A stretch of DNA of 64,000 bases from Schaalia sp. Marseille-Q2122 (GCF_903645355.1 NZ_CAHJXR010000009.1:40837-104836); one strand, 5' to 3'. Shown: positions 1 through 9,073, counted from the stretch's first letter. Notes: generated from the letters alone by a model not told the origin. Program-made: numbers and translations.

Positions 1-49
1 CCACGCGCGTAGCTCCCTGAGCTCACTACACCAGCTGTCCCTCCGCTGC

Positions 50-86
50 CTGTCCCTCCGCTGCCCACCAGCGGAGGGACAGTTTT
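50..86 (+). terminator. Rho-independent terminator at the left edge
   Basis: A perfect 14-bp stem (arms 50-63 and 69-82) with a 5-nt loop is followed by TTTT at 83-86. It probably ends a plus-strand gene lying left of the window. The left arm is preceded at 35-49 by a second, tandem copy of itself, so two alternative hairpins could form. Confidence 0.7.
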
Positions 87-94
87 CACCTCCA

Positions 95-280
95 CAAGGA
101 GGGCGGGTGGCGCCTCGTCAGGCTAGGCGGGCATTGAGCCCAGCGAAACCCACAATGTCGGCGAGGTGGACCCGGCGACCTCTCAGCAAGGAGGGCGGGT
201 GGCGCCTCGTCAGGCTAGGCGGGCGTTGAGCCGACGCGCAGCGTCTGGCTCATGGGCGAACGAGGCGCCACCCGTCCTCC
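95..280. repeat. 46-bp direct repeat plus inverted copy
   Basis: Positions 95-140 and 187-232 are the same 46-bp sequence with one mismatch, 92 bp apart. About 20 bp of its left part returns in inverted orientation near 259-280, so the second copy can fold into a long hairpin with a loop of about 46 nt. I see no gene in 1-349; this repeat and the terminator are its only visible content. Confidence 0.65.
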
Positions 281-349
281 GACAGACGGCAGCGGAAGGC
301 ACAAGCGGCCCACCTCGTCGACCAAACCGTCGAAAGACTCCAGCCGACA

Positions 350-985
350 CTACGAACGCTCCACCCCAACCGCCGGACACAGCGCCACCAGCACACACTC
401 CCCACAGCGAGGCGCCTTCGCCGTACACACCGCCCTTCCGTGCCAGATCATGTCGTGGGACAGTTGCGTCCAGTCGGTATGCGGCAGGAGCGCGCACACG
501 TCTTTTTCGACGGTGGCGGGATTGTCTGATGCGCTCCAGGCGAAGCGCCGGGAGAGGCGTCCGACGTGCGTGTCGACGGTGAGGGCTGGTTCACCAAAAC
601 AGTTTCCCCGGATGACATTGGCAGTTTTACGGCCAACTCCCGGAAGGCTTTCAAGGTCGCGGGCCCCTCGGGGAACGTCACCGTTGTAGCGGTCAACGAG
701 GTGTTGGGCGACGGCGACGGCTTGGGTGGCGCGGCGTTTTTGGAAGCCGAGGGGGCGGACAACGGCTTCGACCTCGTCAATCTGCGCGGTGGCGAGGGCG
801 TCGGGGGTTGGCCAGCGGCGGAAGAGTTCGGGGGTGATGGTGTTGACCCGCGCGTCGGTGGTTTGGGCGGAGAGGACGGTGGCGACAAGGAGCTCGAAGG
901 GGGAGGTGTGGTCGAGGCTAGTGCGCGCGTCGGGGTAGGTGGCGCGCAGGATGTCGACGATGCGGTGGGCGGTGGCTGTATCCAT
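350..985 (-). CDS. nth: Endonuclease III (Nth), base-excision repair glycosylase/AP lyase
   Basis: This is a DNA glycosylase/AP lyase that removes oxidised pyrimidines. The helix-hairpin-helix LPGVGRKTA (residues 114-122) carries the expected catalytic Lys120, and VDTHVGRL supplies Asp138. The C-terminus holds the 4Fe-4S loop C187-x6-C194-x2-C197-x5-C203. The ATG at 985 is chosen; a GTG lies one codon upstream. At 211 residues it is a normal, complete length. It is divergent from glxR, as nth and crp are arranged in mycobacteria. Confidence 0.96.
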   Translation of the reverse strand: MDTATAHRIVDILRATYPDARTSLDHTSPFELLVATVLSAQTTDARVNTITPELFRRWPTPDALATAQIDEVEAVVRPLGFQKRRATQAVAVAQHLVDRYNGDVPRGARDLESLPGVGRKTANVIRGNCFGEPALTVDTHVGRLSRRFAWSASDNPATVEKDVCALLPHTDWTQLSHDMIWHGRAVCTAKAPRCGECVLVALCPAVGVERS

Positions 986-1136
986 CACGTGGCCATCCTA
1001 GGACGCTTTTGCTGTACAGGGTGTTTGGGTGAGGCGCGGGAGGGAGGAATGCTGAACACCTGTGCAGGGATGCGTGGGTGGGGAGAGTATTTTGGCATTC
1101 AACGGTTGGATTTCCTCTGAAATACCCCCTCCCACT

Positions 1137-1152
1137 TGTGCCCGCTGTCACA
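1137..1152 (+). promoter_or_regulatory. Candidate GlxR/Crp operator upstream of glxR
   Basis: The sequence TGTGCCCGCTGTCACA fits the Crp/GlxR half-site pattern TGTG-N8-CACA exactly. It lies about 82 bp before the glxR start and inside the nth-glxR divergent gap. Autoregulation of crp-type genes is common, so control of glxR, nth or both is a reasonable inference. Confidence 0.55.
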
Positions 1153-1233
1153 GCTGGGCCACAATGGAACTGAACCATGAGCGAGATAGCCATATCCGCG
1201 CCTGAATAGACATGAAATGGAGAGTTCCGAGAT

Positions 1234-1917
1234 ATGTTCGGTGACGGGAACTACCTCAATCAAGTACCGCTTTTTGACGGTCTTGATGATGAACAGCAAG
1301 CTTCACTGCAGTCCAAGATGGGCCACACCAGCCTGCGCCGCGGCGAAACCCTTTTCGACGAGGGCGACCTGGGTGACCGCCTCTACATCGTGACCGAAGG
1401 CAAGGTGAAGCTCGGTCACACCTCGAATGACGGTCGCGAGTCCCTTCTGGCAGTCCTTGGCCCCGGCGAAATCATTGGCGAACTGACCCTTTTCGATCCG
1501 GGCCCCCGCTCGACCACCGCCACCGCAGTATCCCCCGCGAACCTGCTCTACCTCGAGCATGAGGATCTCATGGAGATCCTTGACGCGAACCCGCAGCTGG
1601 CCAAGCATATGTTGCGTGCGCTCGCTCAGCGCCTGCGCCGCACCAACGAGTCCCTGTCTGACCTGGTCTTCTCTGACGTTCCCGGTCGTGTTGCCAAGGC
1701 ACTGCTGGACCTGGCTGACCGCTTCGGTAATCCCACTGACAAGGGTGTTCACGTGCCCCACGACCTCACGCAAGAAGAGCTTGCTCAGCTCGTTGGCGCT
1801 TCACGTGAGACCGTCAACAAGTCTCTGGCCGACTTTGTGTCCCGCGGATGGATCCGCCTTGAAGGCCGCGCCGTGATGCTCCTCGACGTGGATCGTCTGG
1901 CGCGTCGCGCACGCTAA
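1234..1917 (+). CDS. glxR: Crp/Fnr-family transcriptional regulator, GlxR type
   Basis: This is a cAMP-responsive global regulator. The N-terminal cyclic-nucleotide domain carries the phosphate-binding cassette GEIIGEL (78-84) followed by R92-S-T-T-A-T. A dimerisation helix covers about 120-145. The C-terminal winged helix has its helix-turn-helix at about 179-200, with recognition-helix residues SRETVNKSL. The 227-residue length is typical of actinobacterial GlxR/Crp. A GGAGAG ribosome-binding site precedes the ATG. The gene is monocistronic, bounded upstream by a probable GlxR operator and downstream by a strong terminator. Confidence 0.95.
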   Translation: MFGDGNYLNQVPLFDGLDDEQQASLQSKMGHTSLRRGETLFDEGDLGDRLYIVTEGKVKLGHTSNDGRESLLAVLGPGEIIGELTLFDPGPRSTTATAVSPANLLYLEHEDLMEILDANPQLAKHMLRALAQRLRRTNESLSDLVFSDVPGRVAKALLDLADRFGNPTDKGVHVPHDLTQEELAQLVGASRETVNKSLADFVSRGWIRLEGRAVMLLDVDRLARRAR

Positions 1918-1949
1918 TCCTCTGGGAAGACACGCGTCCTGAAACGGAA

Positions 1950-1990
1950 AAGCTGTGGGGAGCACTCCATCGGAGTGCTCCCCACAGCTT
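1950..1990 (+). terminator. Terminator hairpin after glxR
   Basis: A perfect stem of about 19 bp (1950-1968 with 1972-1990) closes on the 3-nt loop ATC. There is no long T-run, but the position between convergent genes and the stem strength support termination in both directions. Confidence 0.75.
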
Positions 1991-2062
1991 CATTTGCTTT
2001 GAATGCCTCAGCCCCCACAGGACCGGCCTTCACCAGCACAGCGCTCAGGCTGCAAGCAATGC

Positions 2063-2221
2063 TCAGGCGACCGGGCGCTTGAGGTAGGCGACGAGGTTAT
2101 CCGAACCTGCCGGACCCGGAACAACCTGAACCAGTTCCCAACCGTCAGCACCCCACTGGTCGAGGATGGCCTTGGTGGCATGCGTGAGCAACGGGATCGT
2201 TGCGTATTCCCATTTCGTCAT
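2063..2221 (-). CDS. DUF4177-type small protein
   Basis: This 52-residue reading frame begins MTKWEYATIPLLTHATK and ends VAYLKRPVA. The WEYATIPL opening, DGWELV in the middle and VAYLKRP near the end match the small DUF4177 proteins that sit beside whiB/ponA clusters in actinobacteria. A GAAAGGGAA ribosome-binding site lies just upstream of the ATG at 2221. No biochemical function is established for the family. It is convergent with glxR and lies downstream of the WhiB gene on the same strand. Confidence 0.85.
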   Translation of the reverse strand: MTKWEYATIPLLTHATKAILDQWGADGWELVQVVPGPAGSDNLVAYLKRPVA

Positions 2222-2386
2222 TGTGTGTTCCCTTTCAGATCACAGGATGGCACCAGCTTAGGGCAGGGCGCACCCGTGCTGCACGATGCTCCCACCCACA
2301 TCTCATGAAAATACCCGCCTCCCCCTGCCTGTCCACGACGGTGGATGACGACAGAGGAGGCGGGCGGAAGCCTCGTAAAACGGGTC

Positions 2387-2737
2387 TTAACGGACCACTG
2401 ATGCTGAACGAACGTGACTGAGAACCCGAGGGACCTCAGCGGTGCGGATTTCCTGAGCCAGCGGGTCAGACGAAGTACGAATCCACTCCAGCCAATTCGT
2501 GACGTCGGAGTAGTGACGCAAGATCGCGCGGCGCTCGCGCTCAGTGAGGCCGCCCCAGACACCGAAGTTCGCTTCGGATTGCAATGCGTCAGCCAGACAT
2601 TCGATACGCACCGGGCACTGCATGCACATCATTCGGACTTGTCGTTGCGTTGAGCCTTGAACGAAGAGATTGTCAGGTTCTTGCTCAGCACACAGGGCAT
2701 GTGCGACCCAGCTCTGGTCTTGATCGACATATGTCAT
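2387..2737 (-). CDS. wblA: WhiB-family Fe-S regulator, WblA/WhiB4 type
   Basis: This is a redox-responsive WhiB-like transcription factor expected to hold a 4Fe-4S cluster. The four ligands are visible: C16, C38, C41 and C47 (C-x2-C-x5-C after the lone first Cys). The family turn GVWGG (59-63) is followed by LTERERR and a basic C-terminal segment for DNA contact. The length of 116 is normal. A GGAGCGG site precedes the ATG. It is divergent from the penicillin-binding protein, the same arrangement as whiB4-ponA2 in Mycobacterium and the wblA region in Streptomyces; the sub-family call rests mostly on that context. Confidence 0.9.
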   Translation of the reverse strand: MTYVDQDQSWVAHALCAEQEPDNLFVQGSTQRQVRMMCMQCPVRIECLADALQSEANFGVWGGLTERERRAILRHYSDVTNWLEWIRTSSDPLAQEIRTAEVPRVLSHVRSASVVR

Positions 2738-2956
2738 GCGTTCCGCTCCATCTCTGGTCGTCCCTGACTATTGTCAAGAAACTACACACCAGCAGTCTGC
2801 TTTGGCAAACTCCATTTCAATACAACCACATTTGGACAAGATCACGCTAGAGGAAATGCCCGAATGAGACACTATTTCATATTCAGAATGTCTGTCGCCT
2901 CACTCCCCTTCTCACCCGCGGGGCACAAAAACGCCAATGGTGCGTATTCTTGATGT

Positions 2957-5092
2957 ATGTCGAAGTCTCGCTCACGCAACGTCCGCCCGACACAGCTCGT
3001 GACCCTTGTCGGGTCATTCTTCGCGCTGTCCGGCCTGATGGGAACCCTCGTCGCTGGCATGATGATCCCCGCAGTCGGCTCCGTCGGCATCGTCGCAAAG
3101 ACCGTCCCCACAGTCTTTGACGGACTCCCCTCAGAAATCCGCGTCGTTGCCCCCGCCGAGGAATCCATCCTCTTAGACGCCGAGGGCGGCGTGATCGCCC
3201 GCTTCTTCGACAAGCGACGCATCCTCGTCCCCTCCGACAAGATCGCCGATGTCATGAAGCAGGCAATCGTCGCCATTGAGGACAAGCGCTTCTACGAGCA
3301 CCACGGCGTCGACCCCGAAGGTATGGCCCGCGCCCTCGTCAACAACCTCTCCGACGGCGGAAAGCAGGGTGCTTCGACAATCACCCAGCAGTTCGTCCGT
3401 AACTCCATCCAAGAACGCGGATACCTCGAAGGCGACGCTGAACTCGCCTACTCCGCAGTGGAACAAACCACGCAACGTAAACTTCGCGAAGTGAAATACG
3501 CCCTCACCCTGGAAAAGACCATGTCCAAGGATGAGATCCTCACCGGCTACCTCAATATCGCCCCCTTCGGCCCCATCACCTACGGCGTCGAAGCCGCATC
3601 CCAGCTGTACTTCAGCCACAGCGCCGCCGAACTCAACTGGCTCGAAGCAGCACTCCTCGCCGGCCTCGTCCAATCCCCCGTCGACTACAACCCGCTCACC
3701 AACCCCGAAGCGGCAGAAACCCGACGCAACACCGTCCTCATGGTCATGCGCAACGAAGGCATCATCACCGAAGAGGACTACCAAAACGGGCTCAACACCC
3801 CCGTCGCCGACATGCTCAAACCCAACGAGACCCCCCAAGGCTGCCTCGGCGCATCCGGCATCAACGCCTACTTCTGCGACTTCGCCATCGGCCAATTCCT
3901 CGACGACCCCGCCTTCGGCGACAGCTACGCCAAACGCGAGCGCCTCCTCAAGACCGGCGGCCTGACCATCCGCACCACCCTCAACCCGCGCCTCAACGGC
4001 GCCGCCTACCAATCCCTCATTAACGCCATCCCCGTCCACGACGAATCCGGCCTCGACACCGCAATGACCACCGTCGAACCCGGCACCGGCAGGGTCTTGG
4101 CCATGGCGCAAAACACCGAATACGGCGTGGACGAAGGCAAAACCATGTCGAACTACTCGGCAAACGGTGTCTTCCAGGTCGGCTCGACCTTCAAGCTCTT
4201 CACCCTCCTCCAGTGGCTCAAGGAAGGCAACTCCGCCTACGCCTCCGTCGGACGCGCCAACCGCATCTACGTCAACGGAGAATTCTCCTGCGGGGGCGAA
4301 CCCATCTACACCGACACCTACGACGTCGAAGACCTCCCCGGAAAGAACGGCACCTTCACCGCCATCTCCGCCACCGGCTTGTCGGTCAACCAAGCCTTCA
4401 TCAACATGGCCTCCCGCGTGGACTTCTGCCAGATCTTCCAAACAGCAGCCGACTTCGGCGTCACCGACGCGAACGGCGAAATCGTCCAAGCCCTGCCCGC
4501 CAATATTCTCGGCTCAGCCTCAACCTCACCCCTGACGATGGCAAACGCTTTCGCCGCCATCGCCCACGACGGCCAACTATGCACCCCCCAAGCTCTGACC
4601 CTCGTGACCGACCGCAGCGAGAACGTCATCAAGGAATACACCCCTCAGTGCAAAGAGGTCATCAGCCCCACCGTCGCCCGCCAGGCCGCCAACATTCTTG
4701 GCAAGTCCACCGCACGCTACTACAACGCCACACGCCTCGAAGGCGGACGACCCTTCGGCGCAAAGTCAGGCACCACGAACCACAACGCCAATACCTGGCT
4801 CACCGGCTTCACTCCCCAGTACGCCACCTCCGCATGGGTGGGTCGCGCCACTGCCTCGCAACAGCCCGTCCAAGACATTGTCATCAACGGGAACTACTAC
4901 GACGCCATCTACGGTGAAACCTTCGTCGGCCACAATATCTGGGCGCCCTACATGAGCGTCGCCCACGAAGGCCACGATGTCATCGGCCTACCCGACGTCT
5001 TCATCGGCAACATCCCCACACCTCCGCGCCCCACACCCACACCCACACCCACACCAAACACTGCCGGTAACGGCGCCCAGTCGGGACGCTAA
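2957..5092 (+). CDS. ponA: Bifunctional class A penicillin-binding protein (transglycosylase/transpeptidase)
   Basis: This membrane-anchored enzyme polymerises and crosslinks peptidoglycan. One N-terminal membrane segment (about 13-48) is followed by a GT51 domain with the catalytic Glu108 in AIEDKRFYEHHG and the motif STITQQ. The transpeptidase domain shows S410-T-F-K413, S476-V-N478 and K603-S-G-T606. The tail is a short Pro/Thr repeat. At 711 residues it lacks the PASTA extension of mycobacterial PonA2. No clear ribosome-binding site precedes the ATG; a TATTCT at 2945-2950 suggests a leaderless transcript. The metallophosphoesterase follows 3 nt downstream. Confidence 0.95.
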   Translation: MSKSRSRNVRPTQLVTLVGSFFALSGLMGTLVAGMMIPAVGSVGIVAKTVPTVFDGLPSEIRVVAPAEESILLDAEGGVIARFFDKRRILVPSDKIADVMKQAIVAIEDKRFYEHHGVDPEGMARALVNNLSDGGKQGASTITQQFVRNSIQERGYLEGDAELAYSAVEQTTQRKLREVKYALTLEKTMSKDEILTGYLNIAPFGPITYGVEAASQLYFSHSAAELNWLEAALLAGLVQSPVDYNPLTNPEAAETRRNTVLMVMRNEGIITEEDYQNGLNTPVADMLKPNETPQGCLGASGINAYFCDFAIGQFLDDPAFGDSYAKRERLLKTGGLTIRTTLNPRLNGAAYQSLINAIPVHDESGLDTAMTTVEPGTGRVLAMAQNTEYGVDEGKTMSNYSANGVFQVGSTFKLFTLLQWLKEGNSAYASVGRANRIYVNGEFSCGGEPIYTDTYDVEDLPGKNGTFTAISATGLSVNQAFINMASRVDFCQIFQTAADFGVTDANGEIVQALPANILGSASTSPLTMANAFAAIAHDGQLCTPQALTLVTDRSENVIKEYTPQCKEVISPTVARQAANILGKSTARYYNATRLEGGRPFGAKSGTTNHNANTWLTGFTPQYATSAWVGRATASQQPVQDIVINGNYYDAIYGETFVGHNIWAPYMSVAHEGHDVIGLPDVFIGNIPTPPRPTPTPTPTPNTAGNGAQSGR

Positions 5093-5095
5093 GCC

Positions 5096-6049
5096 ATGCC
5101 CCTGTCCCACACTGGCACGCGCCGTGCCCTCGGCGTTGCAGCCGGGCTTGGCCTACTCGGGGCATCAGCGTTGGCGTGGGGATACGTCGAAAGGCGTTTG
5201 CCCACCCTGCGCCGATACGACCTGTTCCTCCCCAGCGGCACCGATATAGACCTGCGCGTCTTGCATATCGCTGATTTGCACATGTTCGCCGGGCAGGGAT
5301 TTATTCGCGACTTCCTCGCACAGATTGCAGAGGAAGAGGACATCGACTTCGTCGTCTCCACCGGTGACAACATGGGTGGACACGATGGGCTCTCCCTAGC
5401 CATTGACGCCCACGCCCCCTTCTTTGACCTTCCCGGCGCCTTCGTTTTCGGCTCCAATGACTACTACTCCCCCGAGCGCAAAACCTGGACACGCTACCTG
5501 CGTAAAGACCCACGCACCGCTCGAAGTCGTCAACGCACCGTCCCAGACCTGCCCTGGGAAGAGCTGCGCGCAGCCTTCACCACTGCAGGCTGGGTTGATC
5601 TGTCCAATGAATCCCATGCCCTCCCCCTACTGACGGCCACAGGGCCGTTGACACTGGCCCTCCTGGGTGTCGATGACCCGCATATTCACCGGGATCGCAT
5701 GCCTGAACCCTGCCCGGCGTGGTCGCAGCAGGAGGGAGCCTCGCCGGTGCTGCGTCTTGCCCTCACCCACGCACCCTACCGCCGCGTGCTTGATGCCATG
5801 ACCGACGCTGGAGCTGACCTTATTCTTGCCGGGCACACGCATGGCGGACAGTTGGGCCTGCCTTTTGTGCGCTCCCTGGTGACAAACTGTGACCTGCCGC
5901 GTTCCCACGGCAAGTGGATGAGCGACTGGGAGCATGATGGCGCCGTCTCTGCGTTGCACGTGTCAGCGGGCCTGGGGACCAGCCCCTACGTGCCCTTCAG
6001 GATTGCCACGCGACCGGAGGCAGCCCTCATTCACATCCGAAGCATGTGA
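5096..6049 (+). CDS. Membrane-anchored metallophosphoesterase
   Basis: This is a calcineurin-like two-metal phosphoesterase. An N-terminal hydrophobic anchor (about 8-24) precedes the ordered metal motifs ADLHMF, GDNMGG, GSNDYY (variant of GNHD), LTHAPY and AGHTHGGQ. It starts 3 nt after the penicillin-binding protein stop, so the two are very probably co-transcribed. The same pair occurs in other actinobacteria, which suggests a cell-envelope role, but the substrate is unknown. Confidence 0.9.
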   Translation: MPLSHTGTRRALGVAAGLGLLGASALAWGYVERRLPTLRRYDLFLPSGTDIDLRVLHIADLHMFAGQGFIRDFLAQIAEEEDIDFVVSTGDNMGGHDGLSLAIDAHAPFFDLPGAFVFGSNDYYSPERKTWTRYLRKDPRTARSRQRTVPDLPWEELRAAFTTAGWVDLSNESHALPLLTATGPLTLALLGVDDPHIHRDRMPEPCPAWSQQEGASPVLRLALTHAPYRRVLDAMTDAGADLILAGHTHGGQLGLPFVRSLVTNCDLPRSHGKWMSDWEHDGAVSALHVSAGLGTSPYVPFRIATRPEAALIHIRSM

Positions 6050-6123
6050 GCTGTATGTGAGCAGAAAGCCACCTCAGGCGTTTTGTCGATGCGTGGTCTT
6101 GCCGGTATGCTTGACACGTTCCA

Positions 6124-6197
<74 letters not shown>

Positions 6198-6204
6198 CTC
6201 GTGG

Positions 6205-6241
6205 AAATTTGCCTCTGGCTCCGGCCAGGGGCAAATTTTTT
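6205..6241 (+). terminator. Terminator after tRNA-Pro
   Basis: A 15-bp stem (6205-6219 with 6224-6238) with loop TCCG runs into six T residues. It sits 8 nt after the tRNA. Confidence 0.9.
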
Positions 6242-6251
6242 ATCCCCCGGC

Positions 6252-6326
6252 GGCGCCCACGTGTGCGCCCAGGCTCATTTCATGACTCTACGTCGCCATA
6301 CGCCCCTGAGATCACACCCGGGAGCT
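6252..6326. repeat. Dispersed inverted-repeat element, copy 1
   Basis: The left arm GGCGCCCACGTGTGCGCCCA and a right arm ending ATCACACCCGGGAGC bound a 32-nt core. It lies between the tRNA terminator and the YwiC-like gene. Confidence 0.7.
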
Positions 6327-6388
6327 CTCGAAGTCCCTCCCTCAAGCCGATAGGCTATAAGCACCGCCTCCAAGATTGAAGGATTGCC

Positions 6389-7219
6389 GTGCCTAAGTCC
6401 CCCTCACCTCGCACATCACGCCTTCGCTCCCTCACCCAGCACGGGTGGATTCAAGACCAGCATGGCGCCTGGCCCATGGCCCTCCTCCCACTTCTTCTGG
6501 GAGCCTCCCTCGCAGGCTGGCAATGGGCGCACCTGCTCCTCCTCCTGGCATGGTTTGCCGGCTTCCACTTCTTTAATGCCGCCACACTATTCCTCAAAGG
6601 CCGTCGTTCCTCACGGATCCGCAAGCGCCTCACCCCAGCCCTCGTAACCTGGGGCGCGACCTCAGCGCTTCTAGGGCTCTCCCTCATTGCGTGGTACCCG
6701 CTGCTCCTGACGTGGACTCCTGCCTTCGCCCCCCTCGTCGCAGTGGCCTTCATTGAAGCGTGGCGCCGTAAGGAACGCTCCATTGCGGCGCGCATTTCCA
6801 CCATCCTCGCCTCCTCCCTCATGCTGCCCCTGGCCTATTGGCTGGGGGTCGGCACCCCGGGAATGGGCGATGTCCTGAGCGCATCGCGGCTGCACATCTG
6901 GGTGACGACGGGGATTCTCGCAGCCTACTTTGTCGGCACGGTGCCCTATGTGCGCTCCCTGATCCGCGGGAAGAATGACCACCGGTGGGTATGGGCAGCC
7001 ACCGCATGGCATGCGCTAAGCACTCTTGCCCTAGTGGGCGCCGCGGCCTACGGGCTGGCCTCCTGGTGGATGGTCGCACTGTGGGTGGTGCTGACGGCGC
7101 GTTGCCTGCTTGTGCCCATGCTGCAGCGCAGGGGCGCCGACATTCGCCCGGCCATCATTGGCATCAGTGAATTCGTGGCGACCGCGCTACTGACTGCGCT
7201 TCTCCTGCTGCCCGCCTAA
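6389..7219 (+). CDS. YwiC-like integral membrane protein
   Basis: A polytopic membrane protein with about eight hydrophobic segments. The N-terminal DQHGAWPMALLPLLLG is the hallmark of the YwiC family (PF14256), whose function is unknown. A GTG start at 6389 is supported by a GAAGGA ribosome-binding site. At 276 residues the length is typical. It appears monocistronic. Confidence 0.85.
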   Translation: MPKSPSPRTSRLRSLTQHGWIQDQHGAWPMALLPLLLGASLAGWQWAHLLLLLAWFAGFHFFNAATLFLKGRRSSRIRKRLTPALVTWGATSALLGLSLIAWYPLLLTWTPAFAPLVAVAFIEAWRRKERSIAARISTILASSLMLPLAYWLGVGTPGMGDVLSASRLHIWVTTGILAAYFVGTVPYVRSLIRGKNDHRWVWAATAWHALSTLALVGAAAYGLASWWMVALWVVLTARCLLVPMLQRRGADIRPAIIGISEFVATALLTALLLLPA

Positions 7220-7280
7220 GTGTGCCCTCCTGAGCGGCCAGCGTTGCCTCCTTGCCCAGGTCGCGCCCGTGCAAGGTGGG

Positions 7281-8399
7281 CTATGCCCGCCTGTAGGATG
7301 CGATGAACGCCAGGGCGCGGTCATTTTCCTCCGGTGTCCCGATGCTCACGCGGATGCCCTCAGGGAAGGGGCGGACCAGCACCTCGCCCTCGCGGCAGTG
7401 CCGGAAAAGGTCGCGGGGCGCCTGGGGGAGCCAGAGGAAATTCGCCTGACTGTCGGGGACGTCCCAGCCCAGCGCACGTAGAGCCTCGCTCATGCGGGTG
7501 CGCTCCTCGGTGATGGCCCGCACTCCGGCGGCAATGCCCTCGGTATTCTGGAGCACGGCGACGGCGGCGGCCTGGGCGGGGCCGGAGACGCCGAAGGGGA
7601 TGGAGACAGCTTGGATGGCGCCGATAAGGTCGGGGTGCCCAACACCGTAGCCGACGCGCATACCTGCCAGGCCGTAGGCCTTGGAGAAGGTGCGCAAAAT
7701 CAGCGCATTGGGGTGCTCGGAGAGGAGGGGCAGTGCGCTGGTGACATCCGGGGTGGTGCTGAATTCGATGTAGGCCTCGTCAATGAGGACGAGGATATGC
7801 GGGGGTACTTTGCGGAGGAAATCACTGATCTGCTTGAGGGTGAGCGCCGTGCCCGTGGGGTTATTGGGGGTGCACAGGATGATCGCCGCAGTTGCGGGGG
7901 TGATTGCGGCGAGCATGGCGGGGAGGTCGTGCTCCCAGCGCGCGGTGAGGGGGACAGGGCGGGGTGTGGCACCCGCTGCTGGAACGGCAATGGGGTAGGA
8001 CTCGAAGGAACGCCACGGGAAGATGACTTCCGCTTCTGGGGTGCTGATAGTCGTCAGTGCCGCCAAGAGCACGGCGGAAGATCCTGCGCCAACACAGATG
8101 TGGTCGGCGCTCATGCCGAGGTGCGCGCTGAGGGCTGCGCGCACGGGCGCTGCCGTCAGGTCGGGGTAGCGATTGACGAGGCTCACCGCGTCGCTGGCCT
8201 CGTCAATGACGCTGGGCGCTGGCGGGTAGGGGTTTTCATTGGAGGAGAGTTTGACGGCGCCGGGCATTGCCTGGCCGGGGACGTAACGCGGGAGGGCTGC
8301 GACCTCGGGGCGAATCCGCAGGGCCGCAGGAGCGGTTGGGAGGTCAGCGGCTGCAAGCGATTTTCCCTGGGCTGATGCAGGTGAGGGCGCGTTAGTCAT
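7281..8399 (-). CDS. hisC: Histidinol-phosphate/aromatic aminotransferase
   Basis: A PLP-dependent class II aminotransferase of the HisC/Pat group. Substrate-side motif SSNENPYPP, cofactor motifs CTPNNPTG and IDEAYIEF, the Schiff-base lysine in TFSKAYGLAG and the terminal arginine in IRVSIG are all present. At 372 residues it is complete. It lies alone, not in a his operon, so an aromatic (Pat-like) aminotransferase is as likely as a histidine-pathway role; sequence by eye cannot separate them. Confidence 0.85.
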   Translation of the reverse strand: MTNAPSPASAQGKSLAAADLPTAPAALRIRPEVAALPRYVPGQAMPGAVKLSSNENPYPPAPSVIDEASDAVSLVNRYPDLTAAPVRAALSAHLGMSADHICVGAGSSAVLLAALTTISTPEAEVIFPWRSFESYPIAVPAAGATPRPVPLTARWEHDLPAMLAAITPATAAIILCTPNNPTGTALTLKQISDFLRKVPPHILVLIDEAYIEFSTTPDVTSALPLLSEHPNALILRTFSKAYGLAGMRVGYGVGHPDLIGAIQAVSIPFGVSGPAQAAAVAVLQNTEGIAAGVRAITEERTRMSEALRALGWDVPDSQANFLWLPQAPRDLFRHCREGEVLVRPFPEGIRVSIGTPEENDRALAFIASYRRA

Positions 8400-8536
8400 G
8401 GAGTATTTTTAGCGCATTCCTGGGGGTTTTTCACGGCCATTCCATTGATGGAAATACGCCATTACAGATTGGGACTTATGGCATAGAACCGCTCCTGCGG
8501 ATGCTGAAACTGCAGGTAGCGGGAATACTAGAAGAC

Positions 8537-8926
8537 ATGAAACGATTTCTTCTGCAACTGGCCGCAACGATTATTGGCATCTGGGTAGCAACCCTGCTCG
8601 TCCCCGGTGTCTCCTTCGGTTCCGGGAGCGGTTTCTTCTCTGCTCTGTTGACCCTGGCAGCTATTGCCCTGGTTTTCACTGCTGTGAACTCTATCGTTCA
8701 CCCCCTAGTGAAGACTCTTGCTGCTCCCCTGTATGTTCTGACCTTCGGCCTTTTCGCGCTGGTTACCAACGCTTTGATGTTCATGCTCACCGGCTGGCTG
8801 TCCGGCAAGCTCGGTATCCCCTTCGAGGTGAGTGGCTTCTGGGCGGCACTCTTTGGCGCTCTTGTGACCGCCATTGTCTCCAGCCTGGCTGCTGGCGTTC
8901 TTGGTGTCGCCGACGACAAGAAGTGA
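8537..8926 (+). CDS. Four-helix holin-like membrane protein (PF04020 type)
   Basis: A small membrane protein with four hydrophobic helices and the short C-terminal tail ADDKK. The pattern GIWVATLLVPGV, then FTAVNSIVHPLVK and LTFGLFALVTNALMF, fits the phage-holin superfamily IV/DUF360-like proteins common on bacterial chromosomes. There is no phage context here, so lytic function should not be assumed. The start MKRFLL at 8537 is preferred to the ATG at 8501, because the 12 extra residues are polar and lie outside the family. Confidence 0.75.
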   Translation: MKRFLLQLAATIIGIWVATLLVPGVSFGSGSGFFSALLTLAAIALVFTAVNSIVHPLVKTLAAPLYVLTFGLFALVTNALMFMLTGWLSGKLGIPFEVSGFWAALFGALVTAIVSSLAAGVLGVADDKK

Positions 8927-8989
8927 CCCTCACTTCAACTGCGCTCCTGTGAGAGCCTTGCTCACCCAGGGATAGCGCATCCATCCTCG

Positions 8990-9034
8990 ACGCTCCTGTG
9001 TGTGCCGCCTTCGCGGCTCACACAGGAGCGTTTT
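8990..9034. terminator. Bidirectional terminator between convergent genes
   Basis: A 19-nt stem (8990-9008 with 9013-9031, one T-T mismatch) with loop CTTC ends in TTTT. It separates the holin-like gene from the convergent hydrolase gene. Confidence 0.85.
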
Positions 9035-9073
9035 CCATTCCCTCACCAGGTAGCCTCCCTCTGTCTTCTCTCC

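Noticed and set aside
3173..4489. A 438-residue minus-strand open frame opposite the penicillin-binding protein gene
   Set aside because: It is a Gly/Val-rich antisense shadow created by C-ending codons; the plus-strand protein has all family motifs.
8537..8926. The holin-like gene as evidence of a prophage
   Set aside because: No other phage gene is nearby, and this family is common on chromosomes.
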